Notes under the pieces: model-generated | What the model was told of the DNA's origin: nothing | Databases searched by the model: none | What the model saw: only the letters and a program-made list of their open reading frames with translations | Assembly (NCBI RefSeq): GCF_036248255.1 | Contig: NZ_CP109178.1 | Location: forward strand, 7,259,001 to 7,323,000 | Length of the DNA stretch: 64,000 nucleotides | Origin: Streptomyces sp. NBC_01717 | GTDB taxonomy: Bacteria; Actinomycetota; Actinomycetes; Streptomycetales; Streptomycetaceae | Reading direction: 5' to 3' | Program-made: the position numbers and the translations under genes | Shown: positions 44,486-53,503 of the stretch, in pieces | Layout: each line of letters starts with the position of its first letter | Position numbering within the stretch: the stretch's first letter is position 1

Positions 44486-44995
44486 TTAGACTTCGAGCCG
44501 GCGCAACGCGGCGACGGCTCGCTGAGTGATTTCTTCGGGGGTGCCGGACACGTCGACGGAGACGCCGGCCTCGTCGTCCTGCAGCGGCTGCAGGGTGGCG
44601 AACTGCGAATCGAGCAGGGCGGTCGGCATGAAGTGGCCCTTCCGCTCCGCCATCCGCTCCTCGATGAGGGCGCGGTCGCCGGTCAGATGGAGGAAGACGG
44701 CCCCGGGGGCCTCGGCCCGCAGCCGGTCGCGGTAGACCCGCTTCAGCGCCGAACTGCTGACGACGCCACCGAGTCCGGCCCGGCCGTGCGCCCACTGCCC
44801 GATCGCATCGAGCCAGGGCCACCGGTCGGAGTCGTCCAGCGGGGTGCCGGCCGACATCTTGGCGATGTTCGCCGCGGGATGGAAGTCGTCGCCCTCGGCG
44901 TACGGAACGCCGAGTTCGGCTGCGAGCAGGGGGCCGATCGTGGTCTTGCCGGTCCCTGCTACGCCCATCACCACGACGACGTGGGGGGTGCTCAT
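44486..44995 (-). CDS. gntK: Gluconokinase
   Basis: 169 residues. P-loop GVAGTGKTT at 11-19, YAEGDDFHPAANIAKMSAGTPLDDSDRWPWLDAI near 32-65, SSSALKRVYRDRLR near 80, and ERKGHFMPTALLDSQFATLQPL near 117: the bacterial gluconokinase pattern. Phosphorylates gluconate to 6-phosphogluconate, feeding the pentose phosphate pathway. First gene of gntK-gntP, divergent from gntR. Confidence 0.95.
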   Translation of the reverse strand: MSTPHVVVVMGVAGTGKTTIGPLLAAELGVPYAEGDDFHPAANIAKMSAGTPLDDSDRWPWLDAIGQWAHGRAGLGGVVSSSALKRVYRDRLRAEAPGAVFLHLTGDRALIEERMAERKGHFMPTALLDSQFATLQPLQDDEAGVSVDVSGTPEEITQRAVAALRRLEV

Positions 44996-45064
44996 TGGTG
45001 GTGCCTCGCTGTCTCCGTCGACGTCTTCCTCGACATCGGTCCGTCGCGCTACTGAAACCTATAC

Positions 45065-45103
45065 GTACGACTTATTCAAGATGCTGTGACATAAACGTCG
45101 TAC
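45065..45103. promoter_or_regulatory. Inverted GTACGAC/GTCGTAC repeat between gntK and gntR (GntR operator candidate)
   Basis: GTACGAC (45065-45071) and GTCGTAC (45097-45103) are complementary, 25 bp apart, in an unusually AT-rich intergenic region. Viewed as direct elements, CGTACGACTTATT and CGTCGTACTTTTT match at 10 of 13 positions. Placement suits binding by the FadR-type GntR and control of both promoters. Confidence 0.5.
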
Positions 45104-45139
45104 TTTTTGTTCCCGAAGGGTGCCCCGTAGGCTTTGTCC

Positions 45140-45841
45140 ATGACCACACAGGGCCCCGGCCTGCATACACACGTGCTGGACACCCTGGGCCTGGAGATCG
45201 CCGCGGGGGACTGCCCGCCGGGCCAGGTGCTGCGCACCGACGAGCTCGCCCAGCGTTTCGACGTCTCCCGCACGGTCGTACGCGAAGTGGTCCGAGTCCT
45301 GGAGTCCATGCACCTGGTCGAGTCCAGGCGCCGGGTCGGTGTGACCGTGCGGCCGACCGAGGCCTGGAACGTCTACGATCCGCAGGTCATCCGGTGGCGA
45401 CTGGCGGGCGCCGACCGGCCGCGCCAGCTGCGCTCCCTGACCGTGCTGCGCTCGGCGATCGAACCGGTCGCGGCGGGGCTCGCGGCCCGGCATGCCACGC
45501 CGGACCAGTGCGTGGCCCTCACCGAATGCGCGCTCGGGATGGTCGCGACCTCACGCGGTCAGCAGCTGGAGCGGTATCTGGAACACGACATCGCGTTCCA
45601 CCGGATCGTGCTCAACGCCTCCGGGAACGAGATGTTCGCGCGCCTCGGGGACGTCGTCGCCGAGGTCCTGGCAGGGCGTACCCACCACCAGGTGATGTTC
45701 GAGGACCCCGATCCGGCGGCGGTCACACTCCACGTACGGCTCGCGGAGGCGGTGCGGGAGGGCGACGCGGTGGAGTCCGAGCGGCTGACGAAGGAGATCG
45801 CCGTGGGTGCCCTGCACGAGCTGGACGTCCTCGCGCCCTGA
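45140..45841 (+). CDS. gntR: GntR-family (FadR subfamily) regulator of gluconate genes
   Basis: 233 residues from ATG 45140 (TTG 45134 also in frame). Winged helix LRTDELAQRFDVSRTVVREVVRVLESMHLVESRRRVGVTVRP at about 31-72, and an all-helical FCD effector domain with the metal-type residues in EHDIAFHRIVLNASGN (near 150). Divergent from gntK-gntP, so it probably represses them until gluconate or 6-phosphogluconate is present. Confidence 0.92.
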   Translation: MTTQGPGLHTHVLDTLGLEIAAGDCPPGQVLRTDELAQRFDVSRTVVREVVRVLESMHLVESRRRVGVTVRPTEAWNVYDPQVIRWRLAGADRPRQLRSLTVLRSAIEPVAAGLAARHATPDQCVALTECALGMVATSRGQQLERYLEHDIAFHRIVLNASGNEMFARLGDVVAEVLAGRTHHQVMFEDPDPAAVTLHVRLAEAVREGDAVESERLTKEIAVGALHELDVLAP

Positions 45842-45909
45842 GGCCGTTCCTCGAGGCGCCGTGCACGAGCCGTTCGTCCACCGGGACCTGAGGTCCGGCG
45901 GGTCCGGCC

Positions 45910-46638
45910 TCAGGCGCCGGACGAGTTCGCCGTGACATGCTGCAGCCGCGCCGCGGCCGCCGCGAGCATCATCTCCAGTGCCGCCGGATAGCCGCTGCGG
46001 CCCATCTCCGCCACCAGCACCGGCGCGGTCGCCGCGATGTGCGGATGCGTGGTCCGCTCCAGTCGTGCGTACGTCTGCGGCCACGTCTGCACCTCCAGCG
46101 CGCGGGCCCGCTCCGACAGCACCAGCGTCGAGGCGTCCAGCGCTGCGAACGACAGCGTCTGGTCGACGAACACGTGGTAGATCCGCACCGCCTCGCCGTC
46201 CGGGAAGCCCGCCCCGCGCAGAATCCCGAGGATGGTCTCCACCGCCTGGATCTCGTGCGTACGGCCGGTGACCCGGGCACACGTCAGCAGGGCCGCCTGC
46301 GGATGGGCCAGATAGTCGGCATGCATGCGCAACCCCAGGTCACGCAGGTCGGCCCGCCAGTCCCCGGTCGCCCGCCAGCCGGACAGCGTACGGCCGATCA
46401 GCTCGTCGGCCACCGCGAGCAGCAGCTCGTCCGTGTCCCGGAAGTACCGGTAGATCGCGCTCGGATCGCATCCCAGGGCGGCGCCGAGCCGGCGCACGGT
46501 GAGCGCCGCCGCCCCGTGCTCGCCGATCAGCCGCAGCGCCGTCTCCACGATCAGCTGTTCCGACAGCACCGTGCCCTGCTTGGTGGGACGCCTGCGGCGC
46601 CGCGCCCCCTCCGCCACCACCCGCTCGCTCGCACTCAT
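45910..46638 (-). CDS. TetR-family transcriptional regulator
   Basis: 242 residues from ATG 46638. Arg-rich lead (EGARRRRRPTKQG), helix-turn-helix LTVRRLGAALGCDPSAIYRYFRDTDELLLAVADEL at about 45-80, and a TetR_C domain with ATGDWRADLRDLGLRMHADYLAHP. Divergent from an APC permease and amidohydrolase operon, which it probably controls. CAAC-N3-GTTG (46662-46672) in the 100-bp intergenic region is a possible but weak operator. Confidence 0.87.
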   Translation of the reverse strand: MSASERVVAEGARRRRRPTKQGTVLSEQLIVETALRLIGEHGAAALTVRRLGAALGCDPSAIYRYFRDTDELLLAVADELIGRTLSGWRATGDWRADLRDLGLRMHADYLAHPQAALLTCARVTGRTHEIQAVETILGILRGAGFPDGEAVRIYHVFVDQTLSFAALDASTLVLSERARALEVQTWPQTYARLERTTHPHIAATAPVLVAEMGRSGYPAALEMMLAAAAARLQHVTANSSGA

Positions 46639-46738
46639 GCGGCGCACCTTATGACAACAGCGTTGACGTGCGGAACCCCCGAGGAGTTCGATGTGCCGCC
46701 ATCGGGGCCGAAGAGCGCCCCTCGGCGAAGGAGCCACC

Positions 46739-48244
46739 GTGACGGACTCACCCACCCCCTACGGCAGCGACCCACCAGGAGCCGCGTCCCTCAGGAAGAG
46801 CCTCGGCGTCGTCGACGGCTTCGCCATCGCCGCGTCCTCCACCGCCGCAACCACGAGCATCGGCATCGGTCTCGGCGTCACCGCGGGCGCCGTCGGCCTC
46901 CATCTGCCGATCATCATGCTGCTCGGCTTCCTGCCCATCCTGGGCATCGCGAGCGCCTACTCCCGGCTCAACCGGGTCGAGCCGAACATGGGCAGCGGCT
47001 ACGTCTGGGTCGGCCGCTCCCTCAGCCCTTGGCTCGGCTTCCTCGTCGGCTGGATCGGCATCGTCTCCACGGTCGTCTTCCTCTCGTACACCACGACGGT
47101 CACCGGATCCGCCCTGCTCCAACTCGCGGGCGAGGGCGGGCTGCACACCCTCGCCGGGCTCCACCTCGACCCGGACTCCACCGCCCAGTCGACCGCCCTC
47201 GGCATCGCCGTCCTGATCGCCGTCACCTTCACCGCGATCACCGGCATACGGTCCGCCGCCAACCTGCAGAAGTACCTGCTCGTCTTCGAGTACGTCGTGC
47301 TGCTCGGGTTCTGCGGGTACGGACTGGTCGTCGGCCCGCACCCGTTCAGCCTGGACTGGATCAACCCGTTCACCATCCCCTCCGGGCAGCAACTCGCCCA
47401 GGGGCTTCTCCTCTCGGTCTTCTGTTACTGGGGATTCGAGTCCTCGTTCAGCGTCAACGAGGAGGTCCGCGACCCGCAGGACGCCTCCAGGGCCGGGCTC
47501 ATCACCCTCTTCACCATGCTCGGCCTCTTCCTCCTCGGCTCCTTCGCCTTCCAGCGCGTGCTCTCGCTGGACGAGCTGACCGGTCACGGCGCCCAGGGGC
47601 TCACCTACTTCGGTGACCGGCTCGCCGGCCAGCCGCTCGCCGCGCTCCCGCTGATCGCCCTCACCTTCTCCGCCGTGGCCTCCCTCCAGTCCGGTGTGAT
47701 CCCGACCGTGCGCGGCATGTTCGCGATGAGCCGGGACCGTACGCTCGGCCCGCTCTGGACCAAGGTCAGCCCGCGGTTCGGCACACCGGCGGCCGGAACG
47801 GTCGCGATCGGCTGTGTCGCCGCCGCCGTCGCGGTGCTGTCCCTCGTCATCCCGAAGGTCGGCGACCTGATCCTGGCCTCCGTCAACGCGATCGGCGTCG
47901 TCGTCTCGGTCTACTACGCGCTCACCGCACTGGCCGCCGCCGCACGCTTCCGCGGCCTGCTGCGCGAAAGCCCTTCCGAGGCGCTGCGTGCCGTCGTACT
48001 CCCGGTGCTCAGCGCCGTCGCACTGCTCGGCCTCGGCGGCTATCTCTGCTGGTCCTTCTACACCTCCGCCGACCACTTCGCGATCAGCCCGGACAACGGC
48101 TGGTTCATGCTCTTCTGCCCGGCGGCCATGCTGTTGACCGGCGTGGGCGCGGCGGCCTGGGCCAAGTGGGTAAGGAAGTCCCCGTATTTCGTCACGGGCC
48201 GCTCCCTCGCCCCTGTCGAACCCGCGGTCACCGAATCGGCCTGA
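46739..48244 (+). CDS. APC-superfamily permease
   Basis: 501 residues from GTG 46739, chosen because AAGGAG sits 5 bp upstream. About 12 membrane helices; the N-terminal APC motif VVDGFAIAASSTAATTSIGIGLG near 24, the RVEPNMGSGYVWVGRSLSPWLGFLVGWIG segment near 80-110, and CYWGFESSFSVNEEVRDPQDASRAG near 230. Only distantly similar to the permease at 40066. It is followed 45 bp later by an amidohydrolase, suggesting uptake of a cyclic or acylated amide or amino acid that the enzyme then opens. Confidence 0.87.
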   Translation: MTDSPTPYGSDPPGAASLRKSLGVVDGFAIAASSTAATTSIGIGLGVTAGAVGLHLPIIMLLGFLPILGIASAYSRLNRVEPNMGSGYVWVGRSLSPWLGFLVGWIGIVSTVVFLSYTTTVTGSALLQLAGEGGLHTLAGLHLDPDSTAQSTALGIAVLIAVTFTAITGIRSAANLQKYLLVFEYVVLLGFCGYGLVVGPHPFSLDWINPFTIPSGQQLAQGLLLSVFCYWGFESSFSVNEEVRDPQDASRAGLITLFTMLGLFLLGSFAFQRVLSLDELTGHGAQGLTYFGDRLAGQPLAALPLIALTFSAVASLQSGVIPTVRGMFAMSRDRTLGPLWTKVSPRFGTPAAGTVAIGCVAAAVAVLSLVIPKVGDLILASVNAIGVVVSVYYALTALAAAARFRGLLRESPSEALRAVVLPVLSAVALLGLGGYLCWSFYTSADHFAISPDNGWFMLFCPAAMLLTGVGAAAWAKWVRKSPYFVTGRSLAPVEPAVTESA

Positions 48245-48289
48245 TCCCGAGCGCGCCACCCCACGACTCCCACGGAAACGGAATCACCC

Positions 48290-49933
48290 ATGCACCACGC
48301 CCCCGCCGATCTCGTCCTCACCGGCGGCCCCGTCCTCACCATGGACCCGGCCCGCAGCCGCGCCACCACGGTGGCCGTCACCGGCGACCGCATCACCGCC
48401 GTCGGCCACGACGAGGTGCGTGAACTGATCGGTCCGAGGACCGAAGTCGTCGACCTCTCCGGCCGACTGCTCGTTCCCGGCTTCCAGGACGCGCACATCC
48501 ACCCGGTCACCGCCGGCCTCGAACTCGGGCAGTGCAACCTCACGGAGTCCCGTACGGCGGCGGACACCCTCGCCGCGGTACGGGCCTACGCCGACAGCCA
48601 TCCGAACCAGGAGTGGATCACCGGCGGCGGCTGGTCCATGGAGGCCTTCGACGGTGGCAGCCCGACCCGGGACCGGCTCGACACCGTCGTACCCGACCGT
48701 CCCGTCTTCCTGGTCAACCGCGACCATCACGGCGCCTGGGTCAACACCCGCGCCCTGACGCTCGCCGGCATCACCCGCGACACCCCCGACCCGGCCGACG
48801 GCCGTATCGAACGCGACGACCGGGGCGAGCCCACCGGACTCCTCCAGGAGGGCGCCATGGACCTGGTCGCCCAGCACACCCCGCGCTCCACGCCCGCCGA
48901 CCGGCTCACCGCCCTGCTCCGAGCCCAGCGCCTCCTCCACTCCTACGGGATCACCGCCTGGCAGGACGCCATCGTCGGCGTCTACGGCTCGATGGACGAC
49001 GCGTCCGACGCCTATCTCACCGCGGCCCGCGACGGATCGCTGACCGCCCGTGTCGTCGGCGCCCTGTGGTGGGACCGCGAGCGCGGCGCCGAGCAGATTC
49101 CCGAACTCGTCGCCAGGCGGAAGGAGCTGACAGACGGAAGGTTCCGGGCCGGCTCGGTGAAGATCATGCAGGACGGGGTCGCCGAGACGGGCACCGCCGC
49201 CCTGCTCACCCCGTACCTCGACGCCTGCGGCTGCGCCACCACCAACAGCGGCACCAGCTTCGTCGACCCCGTCGAGCTGCGCCGGTACGTCACCGAACTG
49301 GACGCCCTCGGCTTCCAGACCCACTTCCACGCCCTCGGTGACCGCGCCGTGCGCGAGGCACTCGACGCCGTCGAGGCGGCCCGCACCGCGAACGGCCGCA
49401 CCGACACCCGGCCCCACCTCGCCCACCTCCAGATCGTCCACCCCGACGACATCCCCAGGTTCCGCGAGCTCGGTGCCACAGCCAACATCCAGCCGCTGTG
49501 GGCCGCCCATGAACCGCAGATGGACGAGCTGACCATCCCCTTTCTCGGCGACGAACGCGCCGCGCTGCAGTACCCGTTCGGCGCGCTGCTGCGGTCCGGC
49601 GCAACCGTCGCGGCGGGCAGCGACTGGCCGGTCAGCAGCGCCGAACCGCTGCACGGCATCCACACCGCGGTCAACCGGATCGCCCCGGACGGCGAAGGAC
49701 CGGTCTTCCTGCCCGGGGAGCGCATCGGGCTCACCGCCGCCATCGCCGCGTACACGGCAGGATCGGCCCATGTGAACCACCTGGACGACACCGGCTCCAT
49801 CCGCGCCGGAGCCCTCGCCGACCTGGTGGTCCTGGACCGCGACGTGTACGCGGGCCCGCCCGAGGAGATCGGCGCCACCCGCGTGCTCCAGACGTACGTC
49901 GGCGGACACCGGGTCCACGACACGGAGGCCTGA
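48290..49933 (+). CDS. Amidohydrolase, YtcJ-like family
   Basis: 547 residues. Amidohydrolase_3 plan: ADLVLTGGPVLTMDP at 7-21, metal-binding VPGFQDAHIHPVTAGLE (HxH) near 62-78, VKIMQDGVAETGTAALL with the expected carboxylated-Lys/metal region near 288, HFHALGDRAVREAL near 346 and GSDWPVSSAEPLHGIHTAVNR near 443. Hydrolyses an amide, N-acyl or ring substrate; unknown. Probably cotranscribed with the upstream permease. Confidence 0.88.
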   Translation: MHHAPADLVLTGGPVLTMDPARSRATTVAVTGDRITAVGHDEVRELIGPRTEVVDLSGRLLVPGFQDAHIHPVTAGLELGQCNLTESRTAADTLAAVRAYADSHPNQEWITGGGWSMEAFDGGSPTRDRLDTVVPDRPVFLVNRDHHGAWVNTRALTLAGITRDTPDPADGRIERDDRGEPTGLLQEGAMDLVAQHTPRSTPADRLTALLRAQRLLHSYGITAWQDAIVGVYGSMDDASDAYLTAARDGSLTARVVGALWWDRERGAEQIPELVARRKELTDGRFRAGSVKIMQDGVAETGTAALLTPYLDACGCATTNSGTSFVDPVELRRYVTELDALGFQTHFHALGDRAVREALDAVEAARTANGRTDTRPHLAHLQIVHPDDIPRFRELGATANIQPLWAAHEPQMDELTIPFLGDERAALQYPFGALLRSGATVAAGSDWPVSSAEPLHGIHTAVNRIAPDGEGPVFLPGERIGLTAAIAAYTAGSAHVNHLDDTGSIRAGALADLVVLDRDVYAGPPEEIGATRVLQTYVGGHRVHDTEA

Positions 49934-49943
49934 CACACCGGTA

Positions 49944-49976
49944 GGCGGCCCCCGCGGAACCTCCGGTGGGGCCGCC
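49944..49976 (+). terminator. Hairpin terminator after amidohydrolase
   Basis: 9-bp perfect stem GGCGGCCCC/GGGGCCGCC starting 11 bp after the stop codon, with further partial pairing in the loop. Confidence 0.7.
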
Positions 49977-50094
49977 CCGCCGCGCCACCGCTGCCGTGAC
50001 ACCCACCCACCGCGTACGGTTGTTCGCGTTCGATCACCGGGCATCGGTCGTACGTCGCAGAAGCCCGGACCGTCACGAAAAGGGAGACCGCGGT

Positions 50095-51180
50095 ATGGCG
50101 CAGCAGGTACAAGGGGTCATCGCACCGGGGAAGAACGAGCCGGTACGGGTCGAGACCATCGTGATCCCGGACGCCGGCCCCGGCGAGGCTGTCGTGAAGA
50201 TCCAGGCGTGCGGCGTCTGCCACACCGATCTGCACTACAAGCAGGGCGGCATCAACGACGACTTCCCGTTCCTGCTCGGTCATGAGGCCGCGGGCATCGT
50301 GGAGTCCGTCGGCGAGGGCGTCACGGACGTCGAGCCCGGCGACTTCGTCATCCTCAACTGGCGTGCGGTCTGCGGGCAGTGCCGGGCGTGTCTGCGCGGC
50401 CGCCCCTGGTACTGCTTCAACACCCACAACGCCAGGCAGAAGATGACGCTGCTGGACGGCACCGAGCTGTCGCCCGCGCTCGGCATCGGTGCGTTCGCGG
50501 AGAAGACCCTGGTCGCCGCGGGCCAGTGCACCAAGGTCGACCCCGAGGTCTCGCCGGCCGTCGCCGGGCTGCTCGGCTGCGGCGTCATGGCGGGCATCGG
50601 CGCCGCCATCAACACCGGCGAGGTCGGCCGCGGCGACTCGGTCGCCGTCATCGGCTGTGGTGGCGTCGGCGACGCGGCCGTCGTCGGCGCGCGGCTGGCC
50701 GGCGCGGCGAAGATCATCGCGGTGGACATCGACGACCGCAAGCTGGACACGGCGAAGAAGATGGGCGCCACCCACACCGTCAACTCCCGCTCCACCGACC
50801 CGGTCGAGGCGATCCGTGCCCTGACCGGCGGCAACGGCGCCGACGTCGTCATCGAGGCGGTGGGCCGCCCGGAGACGTACAAGCAGGCGTTCTACGCCCG
50901 CGACCTCGCCGGCACCGTCGTCCTCGTCGGCGTCCCCACCCCCGAGATGCAGCTCGAACTGCCGCTCCTCGACGTGTTCGGCCGTGGTGGCTCACTCAAG
51001 TCCTCCTGGTACGGCGACTGTCTGCCCTCGCGCGACTTCCCGATGCTGATCGACCTGCACCAGCAGGGCCGGATCGACCTCGGCGCGTTCGTCACCGAGA
51101 CCATCGGACTCGGTGACATCGAGCAGGCCTTCACCCGGATGCACGAAGGCGACGTGCTGCGCTCGGTGGTGGTCTTCTGA
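50095..51180 (+). CDS. mscR: S-(hydroxymethyl)mycothiol dehydrogenase
   Basis: 361 residues from ATG 50095 (AGGGAGA upstream). Zinc MDR enzyme: catalytic Cys42 ([26 protein letters not shown]) with His63-Glu64, structural Cys93, 96, 99 and 107, and NAD motif IGCGGVGD near 185. The N-terminus and [22 protein letters not shown] match mycothiol-dependent formaldehyde dehydrogenases of actinomycetes, which oxidise the mycothiol-formaldehyde adduct to S-formylmycothiol. Its stop overlaps the start of an MBL-fold hydrolase (TGATG). Confidence 0.92.
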   Translation: MAQQVQGVIAPGKNEPVRVETIVIPDAGPGEAVVKIQACGVCHTDLHYKQGGINDDFPFLLGHEAAGIVESVGEGVTDVEPGDFVILNWRAVCGQCRACLRGRPWYCFNTHNARQKMTLLDGTELSPALGIGAFAEKTLVAAGQCTKVDPEVSPAVAGLLGCGVMAGIGAAINTGEVGRGDSVAVIGCGGVGDAAVVGARLAGAAKIIAVDIDDRKLDTAKKMGATHTVNSRSTDPVEAIRALTGGNGADVVIEAVGRPETYKQAFYARDLAGTVVLVGVPTPEMQLELPLLDVFGRGGSLKSSWYGDCLPSRDFPMLIDLHQQGRIDLGAFVTETIGLGDIEQAFTRMHEGDVLRSVVVF

Positions 51181-51809
51181 TGACCGCCCGCATCGACCAC
51201 CTCGTCACGTCCGGCACCTTCGCCCTCGACGGCGGCGAGTGGGACGTCGACAACAACGTCTGGATCGTCGGCGACGACACCGAGGCGATCGTCATCGACG
51301 CCGCCCATGACGCCGCTGCCATCGAGGCCGCCCTGGGCGGCCGTACGCTGCGCGCCATCGTCTGCACGCACGCGCACAACGACCACATCGACGCGGCCCC
51401 GGCCCTCGCCGACGCCACCGGTGCGCCGATCCTGCTGCACCCCGACGATCTGCCGCTGTGGAAGCAGACCCATCCGCACCGCACCCCCGACGCCGAACTG
51501 GCCGAGGGCCAGGAGCTGGAGATCGCCGGGACCACGCTCCAGGTCCTGCACACGCCCGGCCATGCCCCGGGTGCGGTCTGTCTGTACGCCCCCGAGCTGG
51601 CCACCGTCTTCACCGGGGACACGCTCTTCCAGGGCGGCCCCGGCGCCACCGGACGGTCCTTCTCGCACTTCCCGACGATCGTCGAGTCGATCAGGGACCG
51701 GCTGCTCGCGCTGCCGGCGGAGACCATCGTCCGTACCGGACACGGCGACTCCACCACGATCGGCGCGGAGGCACCCCACCTGGACGAGTGGATCGCCCGG
51801 GGCCACTGA
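51180..51809 (+). CDS. MBL-fold hydrolase coupled to mycothiol formaldehyde dehydrogenase
   Basis: 209 residues. Metallo-beta-lactamase fold with His64-x-His66-x-Asp68-His69 (THAHNDHID), His near 125 (LHTPGHAPG), Asp in TGDTLFQGGPGATGR near 143, and a final TGHGD His. ATG overlaps the dehydrogenase stop, so they are translated together. Glyoxalase II-like; the expected job is to hydrolyse S-formylmycothiol to formate plus mycothiol (inference from context). Confidence 0.9.
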   Translation: MTARIDHLVTSGTFALDGGEWDVDNNVWIVGDDTEAIVIDAAHDAAAIEAALGGRTLRAIVCTHAHNDHIDAAPALADATGAPILLHPDDLPLWKQTHPHRTPDAELAEGQELEIAGTTLQVLHTPGHAPGAVCLYAPELATVFTGDTLFQGGPGATGRSFSHFPTIVESIRDRLLALPAETIVRTGHGDSTTIGAEAPHLDEWIARGH

Positions 51810-51821
51810 CCGCGCGGGGTC

Positions 51822-52757
51822 TCACCGGTCCGGCCACGCGGACAGCCGCAGCCCGCTCTCGAAGCGGCGCGGTCCGCCCGTGACCGGATCGGTGAACTCC
51901 AGGACCCGGGCCAGGAGTTGCAGCGGACGCGTCCAGTCGTCCGCCGCACCCTCCGGCTCGATCACCGGATAGACCGGATCGTGGACGAGCGGCAGTCCCA
52001 GACCTCTCATGTGCACCCGCAGCTGGTGGGTCCGGCCGGTGGCGGGCAGCAACCGGTAGTGGCCGAGCCCCTCCCGGTGCTCCAGCAGTTCGATCCGGCT
52101 CTCGCTGTTCGGCTCGCCCGGCTCCTCCCGGGCGGCGATCACTCCGCGCTCCTTGACGATCCGGCTCCGTACCGTACGGGGGAAGGCGATCGAGGGGTCG
52201 TACGGTGCCACCGCCTCGTACTCCTTGCGCACCAGCTTGTCCCGGAACAGCGTCTGGTACGCACCGCGGTCCTCGGGCCGCACGACGAAGAGCACCAGGC
52301 CCGCGGTCAGCCGGTCCAGCCGGTGTGCGGGCTGCAGCGACGGCAGCCCCAGTTCCCGGCGGAGCCGCGCCACGGCCGTCTCGGTGATGTGCCGGCCGCG
52401 CGGTGTCGTGGCGAGGAAGTGCGGCTTGTCGGCGATGACGAGCCGGGCGTCGCGGTACACCACACCGACCGGGAACGGCACCGGTTCCTCGGGCGCGAAG
52501 TCCCGGTGGAACCAGAGGAAACGGCCTGCTGTGTACGGCTCGTCGGGGGCCACGGGCCCCAGCACCGATACGAACCGGCCGTCGGCGAACATGGCGTCCA
52601 CCCGGTCCGCTCCGATCGCACCGGCGAACCGCGCCAGCAGATGATCGCGGACCGTCGCCCACTCCTCGCCCGGATCCTCGGGGAGCCGCACCCTGACCGG
52701 ATCGATCCCGTCCCGCTGCGGCAGAGGCGCCGGCGGAGGCTTCGCACGGCCTCTCAT
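51822..52757 (-). CDS. RluA-family RNA pseudouridine synthase
   Basis: 311 residues from ATG 52757; a longer in-frame read-through to 53150 is not protein-like. Pseudouridine synthase motif PAHRLDRLTAGLVLF with catalytic Asp148, then RPEDRGAYQTLFRDKLVRKEYEAVA and LLPATGRTHQLRVHMRGLGLPLVHDPVY near 250. An N-terminal roughly 100 residues replace the S4 domain. Isomerises uridine in rRNA or tRNA; target site unknown. Convergent with the MBL gene, 12 bp apart. Confidence 0.9.
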   Translation of the reverse strand: MRGRAKPPPAPLPQRDGIDPVRVRLPEDPGEEWATVRDHLLARFAGAIGADRVDAMFADGRFVSVLGPVAPDEPYTAGRFLWFHRDFAPEEPVPFPVGVVYRDARLVIADKPHFLATTPRGRHITETAVARLRRELGLPSLQPAHRLDRLTAGLVLFVVRPEDRGAYQTLFRDKLVRKEYEAVAPYDPSIAFPRTVRSRIVKERGVIAAREEPGEPNSESRIELLEHREGLGHYRLLPATGRTHQLRVHMRGLGLPLVHDPVYPVIEPEGAADDWTRPLQLLARVLEFTDPVTGGPRRFESGLRLSAWPDR

Positions 52758-52980
52758 CGCGCGGGCCCTGCCTGTTCGTCGGCGCCCGGGGCGCGGCGGC
52801 TCGAGGTGCTGGTGGTCATGGTGCGGCAATCCTGTCACAGCGTCGGCGCAGGTCAGCGACGGCTGCGCGGTCACGCCCCACCGGCATCGGGCGGGCGGCA
52901 GCGCCCTCTCCCCGGTGGCCGCAGCCGATGCGCTCGGCCACGTGGCCACCGAGGAGGAACGGGCCCCGCTCACCTCCTGC

Positions 52981-53193
52981 TCACTCCACGGTCGAGAACA
53001 CGAACGAGAACTGTGCCGCCGCCGCGTCGAGCCGGTACTGCGGCAGCACGCCCGGACCGCACGACTGCGAACCGATGCCCTGCATCGCGTGATCCAGATT
53101 GACCCGGACGGTCTCCCGGGCCACCAGATCCGGCAGATGCTCCGCCGCATCCAGCTGCTCGTTGGTCCACCGCCGGGCGGTGAACCAGAACGG
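52981..53193 (-). pseudogene. Remnant of a GH2 beta-galactosidase (C-terminal small-chain end only)
   Basis: 70 codons ending in TGA encode PFWFTARRWTNEQLDAAEH, then DLVARETVRVNLDHAMQGIG and SCGPGVLPQYRLDA, the well-known C-terminal motif block of LacZ-type enzymes (beta-galactosidase small chain: FTAxxYTxxxLxxAxHxxDL, LDxAxxGxGxxSCGP). The preceding reading frame turns into Arg/Pro-rich, non-homologous sequence and no catalytic domain is present. About 950 residues of the usual enzyme are missing. A decayed gene end. It reads in an open frame from ATG 53277 or further, so expression of a short peptide cannot be excluded. Confidence 0.85.
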
Positions 53194-53503
53194 CTCAGTT
53201 CCTTCGCGGGGCTCCGGGCGGGACCGCCTGCGCCGCGCCGGCGGCGTCGGGCGTCCCGGGCGGGTCATTGGCCCGGTTGCGTGACATTCCCGCCCCCGCC
53301 GGGACCGCTCTGCGCGCCGGGTCCGGGCCGCTCGCCGCGCTCGGTGTTCCCTTCCTGGGGAAGGCGGCGCGGCGCGAAAGGGCTCGCTTCTGCTCCCGGC
53401 AGGACGGCGCGGCGACGCCCTTCCCACAAGCGACTGCCGGTTCAGCGGCCCGCCCGGCGGCCATGTCTGCCGACGGGCCGCCCTGAATGCCGAAGGAGAA
53501 GTC
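53194..53503. other. Non-coding stretch between lacZ remnant and SDR
   Basis: 310 bp with no credible gene: frames in all directions are Arg/Pro/Ala-rich without motifs. It holds a 7-bp hairpin (GGCGGCC 53456-53462 / GGCCGCC 53476-53482) just before the AAGGAG ribosome site of the SDR, and presumably the SDR promoter. Some of it may be degenerated beta-galactosidase sequence, but nothing recognisable remains. Confidence 0.5.

Noticed and set aside
48284..50044. 586-codon minus-strand frame across the amidohydrolase
   Set aside because: Mirror of the amidohydrolase; no ribosome site and no recognisable domain.
51822..53150. Longer start for the pseudouridine synthase at 53150
   Set aside because: The extra 131 codons are Arg/Ser-rich and overlap the beta-galactosidase remnant; ATG 52757 with AGGCAGGG fits better.
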